Below are positions 1 to 7,419 of a stretch of 33,269 nt of DNA, piece after piece (within the stretch, counting starts at the first letter, position 1; each line of letters opens with the position of its first letter). The notes below the pieces were generated by a model. That model made no database searches. It was given only the letters and a program-made list of their open reading frames with translations, and was not told where the DNA came from. Both the position numbers and the translations under genes were made by a program. The stretch is taken from assembly GCA_018702955.1 (NCBI GenBank), contig JABJEK010000062.1, positions 1-33,269 on the forward strand, written 5' to 3'. This stretch comes from Rhodospirillaceae bacterium. Its GTDB lineage: Bacteria; Pseudomonadota; Alphaproteobacteria; UBA6615.

Positions 1-2
1 CG

Positions 3-239
3 GCCCTCGCGACGCCCGCCGGCATCCCAACTCGGGCCTGGGATCAAACTCCCCGGACAGTTGTGAACTGGAAGCCGCCGCCGGCGGCCGAGTTTCGCTA
101 TGACCGGACCCGGGCCGGCTGGGACCAGCTCGAGCGCCTCGCATCGTCAGGCGATCGTGACGCGCTGGTGTTCCTGACCCTGATGCGCGCGGGTGCGATC
201 CCCAACTCGGGGCGTAACAACAACCTCTCTGCGCCTTGA
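3..239 (+). CDS. C-terminal end of an unidentified protein (5' truncated by window edge)
   Basis: A reading frame open from the window edge runs 78 codons to a TGA at 237-239. Third codon positions are mostly G or C, as in the confident genes nearby, which supports it being the 3' end of a real gene. The visible tail has a hydrophilic stretch (YDRTRAGWDQLERLASSGD) and then ALVFLTLMRAGAIPNSG. I recognise no family and propose no function. Its stop codon overlaps the -35 element of the heat-shock promoter that follows, so the next transcription unit begins directly at the end of this gene. Confidence 0.5.
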   Translation, partial: ALATPAGIPTRAWDQTPRTVVNWKPPPAAEFRYDRTRAGWDQLERLASSGDRDALVFLTLMRAGAIPNSGRNNNLSAP

Positions 240-263
240 AATTTGCCCTTTAGAAACCATTTA
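235..263 (+). promoter_or_regulatory. Sigma-32 (RpoH)-type heat-shock promoter for hsp20
   Basis: CTTGAAA at 235-241 matches the sigma-32 -35 consensus exactly. AACCATTTA at 255-263 matches 7 of 9 positions of the CCCCATTTA -10 consensus. The gap between CTTGAA and the -10 is 14 bases, inside the usual range. A TCTC at 226-229 upstream also fits the extended -35. Transcription would start near 270 and give a leader of about 140 bases before hsp20. The fit to the small heat-shock gene downstream makes this a strong prediction, but it is made by eye. Confidence 0.7.
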
Positions 264-269
264 ATGCCT

Positions 270-405
270 ACGCTGTGTGGCTCATGCGAGCGCATGGCGA
301 CTGAAACCCGGGGTGCCGCTATCGGGCCCCAAGGACTGTGATCCCGGCCTTGTTGCAATACAGGGGTGGTGTCGCGGCCCGGAACTCGCTCAAAAGGAGG
401 AGTGA
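270..405 (+). promoter_or_regulatory. Structured hsp20 leader, candidate ROSE-type RNA thermometer
   Basis: The leader holds a hairpin with arms CATGCG (283-288) and CGCATG (291-296), then one with GGGG (310-313) pairing CCCC (327-330) and inner CCG/CGG pairs. Just before the start codon, TCGCT (386-390) can pair with AGGA (395-398) of the Shine-Dalgarno across a four-base loop, leaving G388 bulged. ROSE elements are defined by a U(U/C)GCU motif pairing the Shine-Dalgarno with a bulged G, and by several 5' hairpins, in leaders of small heat-shock genes. Melting at high temperature would release the ribosome site. The folding is inferred from pairing by eye only. Confidence 0.5.
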
Positions 406-410
406 CGGCA

Positions 411-863
411 ATGCCACGTTTGTCCCCGCTCAACAGCCCGCTTCTGCTTGGGTTCGATGAATTCGAACGTACGCTTGAGCGTATCTCCAAGGCCTCTTCG
501 GACGGCTATCCCCCTTACAATATTGAGCGCACCGGCGAGACCCGGTTGCGGATCACCCTCGCGGTGGCCGGATTCGCGCGCGAAGACCTGGATATTGAAC
601 TCGAAGACAGCCAGCTCACGGTGCGCGGCCGCCAGGCCGAGCAGGACATGCGCGAGTATCTGCATCGCGGCATCGCCACGCGCATGTTTCAGCGCAGTTT
701 CGTGCTGGCGGATGGTGTCGAGGTGACGGCGGCGTCGCTCGACAACGGATTGCTGAACATCGACGTGTCGCTGCCATTGCCCGAACGCAATGTGCGCAAG
801 ATCGAGATCGAGGGTGAGGGTTCGCCCGCACTCGATGTGGAGACGAAAGGACAGGCATCATGA
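411..863 (+). CDS. Hsp20-family small heat-shock protein
   Basis: ATP-independent holdase chaperone of the alpha-crystallin/IbpA type that binds unfolding proteins in the cytoplasm. The protein has 150 residues. Features in order are a short N-terminal arm with GFDEFERTLERIS, an alpha-crystallin domain with TLAVAGFAREDLDIELED, the typical NGLLNIDVSLPLPE strand, and a C-terminal IxI motif (IEI) used for oligomer contacts. An in-frame GTG at 366 is possible, but ATG 411 is preferred because AAAGGAGG at 393-400 sits ten bases upstream and family alignment begins there. The stop overlaps the next gene's start (ATGA). Expression is probably controlled by the sigma-32 promoter and the structured leader. 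Confidence 0.95.
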   Translation: MPRLSPLNSPLLLGFDEFERTLERISKASSDGYPPYNIERTGETRLRITLAVAGFAREDLDIELEDSQLTVRGRQAEQDMREYLHRGIATRMFQRSFVLADGVEVTAASLDNGLLNIDVSLPLPERNVRKIEIEGEGSPALDVETKGQAS

Positions 864-1069
864 ATATACGTGACGAAAAATTCAGCCCCGACCAGTTTGC
901 CGCCCTCGGCGTCGACCGTGTCGCCTATGTGCGCCCCGCGGTGGTTGACGGGCGGACCGTCTATACGATCCATAACGCCGACGGCAATGAAATGGGCATG
1001 ATGGCCGAACGCGATATCGCGTTCGCGGCGGTCAAGCAGCATGACATGGAGCCCGTCAGCGTTCACTGA
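860..1069 (+). CDS. DUF1150 family protein
   Basis: A 69-residue protein whose ATG overlaps the hsp20 stop by four bases, so the two are probably translationally coupled. Sequence features such as FSPDQFAALGVDRVAYVRP and a later VYTIHNADG match the DUF1150 family, which recurs beside Hsp20 genes in alphaproteobacteria. No enzyme motif, signal peptide or membrane segment is seen. Its job is unknown. The conserved pairing suggests a role alongside the small heat-shock chaperone under stress. A terminator hairpin overlaps its stop codon. Confidence 0.85.
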   Translation: MNIRDEKFSPDQFAALGVDRVAYVRPAVVDGRTVYTIHNADGNEMGMMAERDIAFAAVKQHDMEPVSVH

Positions 1070-1078
1070 CGGCTTTTT
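1053..1078 (+). terminator. Rho-independent terminator of the hsp20-DUF1150 unit
   Basis: CCGTCAG (1053-1059) and CTGACGG (1066-1072) form a perfect seven-base-pair stem with a six-base loop, followed by five T residues at 1074-1078. The TGA stop of the DUF1150 gene (1067-1069) lies inside the 3' arm, so the terminator is partly coding. The opposite direction lacks a T run, so it should act only on the plus strand. Confidence 0.8.
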
Positions 1079-1094
1079 GTGGCAGTGGGCGTGT

Positions 1095-1577
1095 TTAGCT
1101 GGCGGCGCGGAGCGTCTCGCTGGGGGCGAAACCGGTCTCGATCAGCAGCGCATAGATAGCGTCCGAGCTGTCGGAGCCACGCAACTTGTCGCAGAAGGCC
1201 CGGTCTCGCATGATTCGCGAGACCCGCGCGAGCGCCTTCAGGTGATCCGCACCGGCGCCCTCGGGCGCGAGCAGCAGAAATACGAGATCCACCGGCTCAT
1301 CGTCGATCGCATCGAAATCCACGGGCTTTTCGAGGCGTGCGAACACACCCTGCAAAAGGTCGAGCCCGGGCAGTTTGCCGTGCGGGATCGCGAGGCCGGC
1401 GCCAACACCGGTCGAGCCCAGCCGTTCGCGCTCGACCAGAATATCGAACACTTTGCGGGCATCGGTTTTCAGAATTTCGCCTGCGGCCTTCGACAGTTCC
1501 TGCAGGACCTGTTTCTTGCTGGTCGCGTGCAGATTGGCGATGACGCTGCCGGGTTCGAGAATGTCTTCGATATTCAT
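1095..1577 (-). CDS. ptsN: PTS IIA-like nitrogen-regulatory protein (EIIA-Ntr)
   Basis: Terminal phosphoacceptor of the nitrogen phosphotransferase chain (EI-Ntr, NPr, EIIA-Ntr). It regulates by protein contact rather than by sugar transport. The 160-residue protein starts MNIEDILEPGSVIANL and carries the phosphorylation histidine in GLAIPHGKLPG at about residue 66. The later VDLVFLLLAPEGAGADHLK segment is also typical. ATG 1577 was preferred over in-frame codons further upstream because family members begin at this MxIxDIL sequence and upstream codons would run into hpf. It is the last gene of the cluster, ten bases after hpf, as in many proteobacteria. Confidence 0.95.
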   Translation of the reverse strand: MNIEDILEPGSVIANLHATSKKQVLQELSKAAGEILKTDARKVFDILVERERLGSTGVGAGLAIPHGKLPGLDLLQGVFARLEKPVDFDAIDDEPVDLVFLLLAPEGAGADHLKALARVSRIMRDRAFCDKLRGSDSSDAIYALLIETGFAPSETLRAAS

Positions 1578-1587
1578 GAGTTGTCCG

Positions 1588-2181
1588 CTAGGCCCCGTTG
1601 TCCGAGCTGTCCGGCGTGTCGATCCAGCCGACATTGCCGTCCGCGCGACGGAAGACCACGCTCATGCCGCCATGTTTGGCGTTGCGGAAGACCAGCGCGT
1701 GACCGTCCGCCAGGTCCATACGCATGACGGCCTCCGAGACCGTCAGGCTTTCGACCGAGGTCTGGTTCTCGGTGATGATCACCGGATTGTCGTCGGTCTG
1801 GACCTCTTCGGTCGTGTCCTCGTCGCCGGCATAGGGCGCGATGACATATTCGGGCATGGTCGGCGTGCTGATGGTTTCGCGATCCTGGTGATGGTCGCGC
1901 AGCCGTCGCTTGTGCCGCCGCAGCCGCTTGGCCAGATGCGCCAGCGCCACGTCGAAGGCCGCATATGGCTCGTCGGCTTCCTCATGGGCGCGCACATGGA
2001 TGCCGCGGCCGACATGCATGTTGATGCTGGCGCGGATCCGATAGGATTCGCGCGATAACACGACGGTCGCGTCGATGGCGTCGGCGAAATATTTTTCTGT
2101 CGTACTTTCGATCGCATCCTCGATATGGCCACGCAACGCGTCGCCCACATCGATCTGCTGTCCTGTCACATTGATTTGCAC
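1588..2181 (-). CDS. hpf: Ribosome hibernation promoting factor, long form
   Basis: Binds the 30S subunit and promotes inactive ribosome dimers in stationary phase. The predicted 197-residue protein has an N-terminal RaiA/HPF fold (QINVTGQQIDVGDALRGHIE), a basic stretch (LAKRLRRHKRRLRDHH) and a C-terminal dimerisation domain (LTVSEAVMRMDLADGHALVF). It is therefore the long form. Family members begin at M-x-I-x-V-x-G, and the only start codon there is GTG 2181; no ATG is available nearby and the Shine-Dalgarno is weak, so the start is somewhat uncertain. The frame stays open to 2409, but that extension does not resemble the family. Confidence 0.9.
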   Translation of the reverse strand: MQINVTGQQIDVGDALRGHIEDAIESTTEKYFADAIDATVVLSRESYRIRASINMHVGRGIHVRAHEEADEPYAAFDVALAHLAKRLRRHKRRLRDHHQDRETISTPTMPEYVIAPYAGDEDTTEEVQTDDNPVIITENQTSVESLTVSEAVMRMDLADGHALVFRNAKHGGMSVVFRRADGNVGWIDTPDSSDNGA

Positions 2182-2221
2182 GGTATGGAACGCCGTCTGT
2201 GGTTGGAAAAGATATGCCCCG

Positions 2222-2239
2222 GGCCACCATGGGGTGGCC
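2222..2239 (-). other. Perfect hairpin in the hpf leader
   Basis: GGCCACC (2222-2228) and GGTGGCC (2233-2239) form a seven-base-pair stem with a four-base loop, about 40 bases upstream of the hpf start. No T run follows on the minus strand, so it is not an obvious terminator. It may shape hpf mRNA stability or translation, but nothing in the sequence shows this directly. Confidence 0.4.
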
Positions 2240-2359
2240 TCGGTATTCAACGCTTTGTTTCTCGCTATACGCGTGACCTGCATCAATGCTGGTCGCAACG
2301 CCGTATGTCGTTTTTGTTCGTACCGACCGTTTATCGTGCGGTCTCGGTTTGCGGCGCGG

Positions 2360-2388
2360 AACTTAGTCAGGCGCCGGATGGGTGTCAA
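2360..2388 (-). promoter_or_regulatory. Possible sigma-70 promoter for hpf-ptsN
   Basis: Read on the minus strand there is a perfect TTGACA -35 (2383-2388), a 17-base spacer and a weak -10, TAAGTT (2360-2365). It lies in the 282-base gap between rpoN and hpf and would leave a leader of about 170 bases. The -10 matches only three of six consensus bases. The gap also suggests that hpf has its own promoter besides read-through from rpoN. Confidence 0.4.
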
Positions 2389-2463
2389 TACGGACGGCAA
2401 CCCTTTCACCGAGATGGGAAGAGGGTCTGGTTTTTCAAGTAACAGCCTGGGATTAAACGAAAA

Positions 2464-3939
2464 TCATCCGGCAGCCCGTTTCATGCGTCGGCGCTCGACA
2501 GAAGACGGAATCTTGAGTGAATCCCGATACTTGGCAACAGTTCGGCGAGCTATTTCCACACCTTCGCCGCGCAGCATGTCCACAATCTTGTCATCCGAGA
2601 GGATGGACTTGGCGGATTCGTTATCGATCAGCAGTTTGATCTTGTGACGCACCGATTCGGCCGAATGGGTCTCACCATCGGTCGTGCTGCTGATCGCCGT
2701 CGTGAAGAAATATTTGAGTTCGAACAACCCGCGCGGGGTCGCCATGTACTTGTTCGTCGTGACCCGGCTGATGGTGCTTTCGTGCAGGCTCACGGCTTCG
2801 GCAATGTCGGCCAGAATCAGCGGTTTCAGATGCGCCACACCGAGACGGAAAAACGCGTCCTGCTGGCGAATGATCTCGGTCGCCACCTTCAGGATGGTGC
2901 GCGCCCGCTGGTCCAGCGCCCGCACCAGCCAGTTCGCCGCCTGGAACCGTTCCTGCACGAACTCCTTGTCATCCTTCTCGCGGGTCACGCTGGTGATTTC
3001 GGCGTAGTAGGCCCGGTTCACCAGCACGCGCGGCAGGGTGTCGTTGTTGAGCTCGATCTCCCAGCCGCCCCCCTGCTTGGGGCGCATCATCACGTCGGCG
3101 GTGATGTACTCGGTGCTCGTATTCTCGAATGCCGCCGCAGGCTTCGGGTCCAGTGTCTTCAACTCCGCAAGCATGTCGATCAGATCTTCCTCATCCACAC
3201 CGCATGCGCGGCGTAGCCCCGGCAGATCATGCTTGGTCAGGAAGTCGAGATTATCGAGCATCGCCTGCATCGCGGGGTCGAGCCGGTCGCGTTCGGCCAA
3301 CTGCAGGGCGAAACATTCGACCAAGTCACGTGCGAAGACGCCGGTCGGTTCGAACGCCTGGAGGGTTTCGAGGACGCGCTCGACAAGGGAGATTTCACAA
3401 CCGAGCTGTTCGGCCATCTCTTCGATGGGGGTCGTCAGGAAGCCGCGCTCGTCGAGTGAATCAATCAGTGCGCGTCCGATCAGCCTGTCCGTCGGGTCGG
3501 CGACCGATAGATCGAGCTGGTCGGTCAGATGCTCGCGGAGTGTCACCTCACTGGCCATCGTCTGGTCTATGCCAGGCAATGAATCACTATCGCCGCGCGG
3601 TGCAGGCGCGCCGCCACCGGCCGAACGGAAGGGGTCGTCCTGCAGGACGTTGGTGTAGTCGGTATCGAGGGGGGCTTCGTCCGACCCAAGGCCGTCGCTG
3701 TTGGTCAGGGTTGCCGCGTCACCGTCGTCGCCGCTGTTGGTGACGATTTCGGCCGGGTCGCTGTCATCCTCAATGATCGCATCTTCGCGCTCGAGGAGCG
3801 GATTCTCCTCAAGTTCGGATTCAACGAAGGCCGCCAGTTCAAGATTTGACAGTTGCAACAGCTTGATCGCCTGCTGCAACTGCGGCGTCATGACCGGCGC
3901 CTGCGTCTGTCGGACGTCGAGACGCGTTGTCAGAGCCAT
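2464..3939 (-). CDS. rpoN: RNA polymerase sigma-54 factor
   Basis: Sigma-54 directs RNA polymerase to -24/-12 promoters and needs an ATP-driven enhancer-binding activator. The 491-residue protein has all expected parts. The N-terminal activator-interacting region is glutamine-rich (VMTPQLQQAIKLLQLSNLEL), followed by an acidic linker at about residues 50-120, the core-binding region, and the helix-turn-helix region. The C-terminal RpoN box reads ARRTVAKYRD at about residues 464-473. The start ATG 3939 lies 12 bases after lptB. The position between lptB and hpf is the same as in enterobacteria and many other proteobacteria. Confidence 0.97.
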   Translation of the reverse strand: MALTTRLDVRQTQAPVMTPQLQQAIKLLQLSNLELAAFVESELEENPLLEREDAIIEDDSDPAEIVTNSGDDGDAATLTNSDGLGSDEAPLDTDYTNVLQDDPFRSAGGGAPAPRGDSDSLPGIDQTMASEVTLREHLTDQLDLSVADPTDRLIGRALIDSLDERGFLTTPIEEMAEQLGCEISLVERVLETLQAFEPTGVFARDLVECFALQLAERDRLDPAMQAMLDNLDFLTKHDLPGLRRACGVDEEDLIDMLAELKTLDPKPAAAFENTSTEYITADVMMRPKQGGGWEIELNNDTLPRVLVNRAYYAEITSVTREKDDKEFVQERFQAANWLVRALDQRARTILKVATEIIRQQDAFFRLGVAHLKPLILADIAEAVSLHESTISRVTTNKYMATPRGLFELKYFFTTAISSTTDGETHSAESVRHKIKLLIDNESAKSILSDDKIVDMLRGEGVEIARRTVAKYRDSLKIPSSVERRRMKRAAG

Positions 3940-3951
3940 GGTTAACGTCTT

Positions 3952-4737
3952 CTACAGACTGAATCTTTCGCCAAGGTAAACACGCCTTACATCGGCATGG
4001 GATACGATTTCGGACGGTGCACCGCTCATCAGAACAGTGCCCTCGTGCAAGATATATGCCCGATCGACGATATCCAAGGTCTCACGCACATTATGATCGG
4101 TGATTAATACACCGATACCGCGATCCTTGAGGTGGCTGACAAGGTCGCGGATGTCGGCCACCGCAATGGGATCGATGCCGGCAAGCGGCTCATCCAGCAG
4201 GATGAAATGCGGATGGCTTGCCAGGGCGCGCGCGATTTCAACGCGACGGCGCTCGCCGCCTGACAGGGCCAGCGCCGGTGTCCGGCGCAGATGGCTGATG
4301 GAAAATTCGGCGAGCAAATCGTCAAGCATGGCCTCGCGCCGGTCGCGCTCGGGTTCGATCACTTCGAGCACCGAGCGGATATTCTGCTCAACCGACAGGC
4401 CCCGAAAGATGGACGCTTCCTGGGGCAGGTATCCCACGCCGAGGCGCGCGCGCCGGTACATCGGCAATTCGGTGATGTTGTGTCCGTCGAGCGAAATCGA
4501 GCCGGCATCGGCGGTGAGAAGGCCGGTGATGATGTAGAAGCACGTCGTCTTGCCCGCGCCGTTGGGACCCAACAGGCCCACCGCTTCGCCCTGTTTTACG
4601 ACCAGCGACACATCCCTGATCACCGGGCGCTTGCGAAACCGCTTGCCAATATTCTTGACGACCAGGCCAGCGTTGCTGGCGACCAGCCGCGGTTTTCCAT
4701 CGGCGCCGATATCGCGGGAGGTTGTTTGGTCCGTCAT
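3952..4737 (-). CDS. lptB: LPS export ABC transporter ATP-binding protein
   Basis: Cytoplasmic ATPase that powers LptFG to extract LPS from the inner membrane. The 261-residue protein has Walker A GPNGAGKTT at about residues 57-65, the Q-loop in GYLPQEASIF, the signature ALSGGERRRVEIARALA, Walker B FILLDEPLAGIDP and the switch histidine in LITDHNVRETL. The coupling-region motif GLSVEQNI is typical of LptB. An N-terminal extension of about 20 residues precedes the ABC domain. Its start overlaps the lptA stop by four bases, so the two are coupled. lptF and lptG are not in the window. Confidence 0.97.
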   Translation of the reverse strand: MTDQTTSRDIGADGKPRLVASNAGLVVKNIGKRFRKRPVIRDVSLVVKQGEAVGLLGPNGAGKTTCFYIITGLLTADAGSISLDGHNITELPMYRRARLGVGYLPQEASIFRGLSVEQNIRSVLEVIEPERDRREAMLDDLLAEFSISHLRRTPALALSGGERRRVEIARALASHPHFILLDEPLAGIDPIAVADIRDLVSHLKDRGIGVLITDHNVRETLDIVDRAYILHEGTVLMSGAPSEIVSHADVRRVYLGERFSL

Positions 4738-5570
4738 TGGTTTCCAGTTGATCCCGGGGTGGATGGGGACGGGCTTTTGGCTTTGGGGAGAAACAATCCA
4801 CGCACCCGTTCGCCGGACGGCGAGGAGAGAAGACGGCTCTCACCGGTTTCCAAATTAACCTCTGCGCGCTCGCCGTTCAATTGGGTCTCTCCGCGCGTGA
4901 TTTTGACATTGCCCGTCACCGTGGCGATGCCGCGGGCGGGATCGTAATCGCCCTTCTCGGCGCGCACGATATCGGTGGGGGTCGAGACCAGTACATTGCC
5001 CAGGGCGTCAATGCGGTCCATCGCGGCCTGTTGATTGCCCTCACCAAAATGCGCCGTCAGCACGTCGGCGCGAACCCTGCGGTCGCCGCGGATGGCCAGC
5101 GCGTCGCCCCGCGCCACGGCCAATTGCTTTGTCTCGTAATATTCCAGGCTGTCGCGCGCGGTGATTGTATCTTCCGCGGTGTCGAGCTGGATGTTGTCGC
5201 CGGTCATCACCAGCACGCCGTCATCGATGTCGTAGACGGCCTTGTCGGACCGTGCGACCTCGTTCGCCGAAAAGATGCGCACATTCCCGTTGGCGTCGAT
5301 GCGGAAGATCTCGTTCTCGCCGGCGGCGTTCGGCCGGTAGAAAGCGATCAGTTCATCGCCCTCGACCGTCACGTCGCCCTGGCGCGCGCGCGCGTTCCCG
5401 CGCGCGACATAAAGCTGATTGGCCCGCTGCCATTCAATCCCGTCATCCGCTTCGATCTGGATCGGGCCGTCGCCGCCCCGGCTGAAGCCAAGCGACTGGG
5501 CGCCGACGGTTGCGGGTAGTGCGAACCACAACAGGGCCGCGAGGGTCAGAATATGATGTGTCCGGATCAT
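4734..5570 (-). CDS. lptA: LPS transport periplasmic bridge protein LptA (OstA-like)
   Basis: LptA forms the periplasmic bridge that carries LPS from LptC to the outer-membrane LptD. The 278-residue protein has an N-terminal signal peptide (hydrophobic LTLAALLWFALPATV, probable cleavage after VGA near residue 24). It is followed by OstA/LptA-type beta-jellyroll repeats with phrases such as IQIEADDGIEWQ, YVARGNARARQGDVTVEGD and ATVTGNVKITRGETQLNG. The C-terminal 20 residues are Pro/Ser-rich and probably disordered. It is longer than E. coli LptA, as is common in alphaproteobacteria. Both ends overlap the neighbouring lptC and lptB by four bases. Confidence 0.93.
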   Translation of the reverse strand: MIRTHHILTLAALLWFALPATVGAQSLGFSRGGDGPIQIEADDGIEWQRANQLYVARGNARARQGDVTVEGDELIAFYRPNAAGENEIFRIDANGNVRIFSANEVARSDKAVYDIDDGVLVMTGDNIQLDTAEDTITARDSLEYYETKQLAVARGDALAIRGDRRVRADVLTAHFGEGNQQAAMDRIDALGNVLVSTPTDIVRAEKGDYDPARGIATVTGNVKITRGETQLNGERAEVNLETGESRLLSSPSGERVRGLFLPKAKSPSPSTPGSTGNQ

Positions 5571-6271
5571 TGGGGTGGTGTCGCTCCCTCGAAGACCGTC
5601 AGCCGTGCTGGGCCGAGAAATAAAACCCGCGCACCCGAATCGAGGACCCGGAAGCCTTCGGCGTCGAGAACCCCGAACGGGCCCTGTCCCTTGACCGGGT
5701 CATCGCCCGATGCCGTGCTCGTCACCAGATCGACCTGGGCGGTGGTGGTCTGGAACTCGTAACCCTGGTCGTGAAACAGGTTCACGTCACCGGCGAGGTG
5801 GAGGATATTGGTGTCGGCCTCGAACCGTCCGTCATTTGCGGTCAGCGCCACCCATGATCCATCGGCGAGGACGATGTCGGCTTTCGGGTTGGTCAGATCG
5901 TAGATTTCCCCCCCGTCTGCGGCGTCACCCCGGGCGCCGAAATCGGCCGTGACCTGAAACGGGCGGGCGGCCGAATCGATGCCCTGCAGGCGTGGATTGA
6001 GTACCTGTGGCTTGGCCCCACCGGCCGGACCGACGGCTTCGAGGTCGATCCGAAAGCTGTCCTCATCGGGTGCAAGGCGTGGCCAGACGGCGACCAGAAC
6101 CAGCAACGCGAAGGCGATGCCCGGCAGCAGATACTTCATCGTGGAGACGATGCGCGAGCGGCCGAACCCGCTGCGCCGCCGCCGTGGTGCCGAACCCAGG
6201 CGGGACTGGCGTTGCCGGCGTATTTCGCTGGGCGTTTCGGTCAATGTAGCTGTGTTTCCCGCGTCGCTCAT
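5567..6271 (-). CDS. lptC: LPS export system protein LptC
   Basis: Inner-membrane protein that receives LPS from LptBFG and hands it to LptA. The 234-residue protein has a basic cytoplasmic N-terminus (residues 18-45, many Arg), one membrane helix at about residues 47-63 (YLLPGIAFALLVLVAVW) and a periplasmic LptC-type beta domain to the end (YDLTNPKADIVLADGSW, LHLAGDVNLFHDQGYEF). The N-terminal cytoplasmic extension is longer than in E. coli. It starts seven bases after the kdsD stop and overlaps lptA by four bases, so a single transcript is very likely. Confidence 0.9.
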   Translation of the reverse strand: MSDAGNTATLTETPSEIRRQRQSRLGSAPRRRRSGFGRSRIVSTMKYLLPGIAFALLVLVAVWPRLAPDEDSFRIDLEAVGPAGGAKPQVLNPRLQGIDSAARPFQVTADFGARGDAADGGEIYDLTNPKADIVLADGSWVALTANDGRFEADTNILHLAGDVNLFHDQGYEFQTTTAQVDLVTSTASGDDPVKGQGPFGVLDAEGFRVLDSGARVLFLGPARLTVFEGATPPQ

Positions 6272-6278
6272 GCCGTGT

Positions 6279-7271
6279 TCAGGCGATGCCCGCGCGCAGG
6301 CAGTCGTGAATATGCAGGATGCCCACCGGATGCCGGTCTTCGGCCACGAAGAGGCTGGTGATCTGGGTCGCGTTCATCAGGCCGAGGGCCTCGGAGGCCA
6401 GCGCCTGGGCGCGGATGGTTTTGGGGTCAGCCGTCATGACGTGGCCGCAAGTTAGCTGCAGCAATGTGTCCGACATATGGCGGCGCAGATCACCGTCCGT
6501 GATGATGCCCGTGAGCCGGCCCTGATCGTCGATCACGCCCGCGCAGCCAAAACCCTTGGTGGTCATCTCCAGAATAGCATCGCCGACGGACGCGTTCGCG
6601 TCGAGCAGCGGCAACGCCTCTTCGCTGTGCATCAGGTCTCCGACGCGCAACAGATTCTGGCCCAGTTGGCCGCCCGGGTGCAGGACCTGGAAATCCTCGG
6701 CCGTGAACCCGCGCCGGTCGAGCAGCGCAATGGCCAGCGCGTCGCCGACCGCCAGCATCGCCGTGGTCGATGTGGTTGGGGCCAGGCCCATCGGGCAGGC
6801 TTCGGCGATGGCGGGCAGAAGCAATGTGCAATCCGCATTGTCGGCCAGGGAGGAGCCTTCACGCCCGGTGATCGCGATCAACGGGACATTGAAGCGGCGG
6901 CAATAGTTGATCACATCGCTCAGCTCCGGCGTTTCGCCGGAATTGGAAAGCGCGATCACGACATCGTCGCGCGCGATCATGCCGAGATCACCGTGGCTGG
7001 CTTCGCCGGGATGAACATAGAAGGACGGCGTGCCCGTGCTCGACAGGGTCGATGAAATCTTGCGGGCGATATGGCCGCTTTTGCCCATGCCGGTGACGAC
7101 GGTGCGGCCGGTGGCGCGATGGACAAGGTCCACCGCCGTGACGAAGCGTTCATCCAGTGATTCGCCCATCACGCGCAACGCATCGGCTTCAAGTCGGAAA
7201 ACGCGCTGCGCAGCGTCGATGTCACGCGACGCTTCGGCTGGATTCGAACTGGTTTTGGCGGTCCCGGTCAC
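6279..7271 (-). CDS. kdsD: Arabinose-5-phosphate isomerase (KdsD/KpsF)
   Basis: Converts ribulose 5-phosphate to arabinose 5-phosphate, the first step towards the Kdo of the LPS core. The 330-residue protein has an N-terminal SIS sugar-isomerase domain with GMGKSGHIARKISSTLSSTG at about residues 60-79, EASHGDLGMI and SNSGETPEL. Two C-terminal CBS domains follow (near MHSEEALPLLD and VMTADPKTIRAQALASEAL). The start is the GTG at 7271; the frame has a stop shortly upstream and no ATG fits the family N-terminus, so this is the best choice although no clear Shine-Dalgarno is seen. It leads the lpt-rpoN operon. kdsC, its neighbour in E. coli, is absent here. Confidence 0.95.
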   Translation of the reverse strand: MTGTAKTSSNPAEASRDIDAAQRVFRLEADALRVMGESLDERFVTAVDLVHRATGRTVVTGMGKSGHIARKISSTLSSTGTPSFYVHPGEASHGDLGMIARDDVVIALSNSGETPELSDVINYCRRFNVPLIAITGREGSSLADNADCTLLLPAIAEACPMGLAPTTSTTAMLAVGDALAIALLDRRGFTAEDFQVLHPGGQLGQNLLRVGDLMHSEEALPLLDANASVGDAILEMTTKGFGCAGVIDDQGRLTGIITDGDLRRHMSDTLLQLTCGHVMTADPKTIRAQALASEALGLMNATQITSLFVAEDRHPVGILHIHDCLRAGIA

Positions 7272-7350
7272 GGTTGGGTCAATCGGATCTTTTCAAACGA
7301 AGGACCGATCCACGTGACGCGCAAGAAATCCCCGTGAATCAATCGGTTGC

Positions 7351-7379
7351 AGTATGAGTTGTACCTTATGAATCGTCAA
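7351..7379 (-). promoter_or_regulatory. Sigma-70-type promoter of the kdsD-lpt-rpoN operon
   Basis: On the minus strand TTGACG (7374-7379) and CATACT (7351-7356) are separated by exactly 17 bases. The -35 matches five and the -10 four of six consensus bases. It sits in the 148-base gap between rnd and kdsD and would give a leader of about 75 bases. This is the best candidate driving the whole kdsD-to-rpoN run. Confidence 0.5.
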
Positions 7380-7419
7380 ATCCGCCACCGGAATCCGGCC
7401 GACCGGACGACGTGACCCG

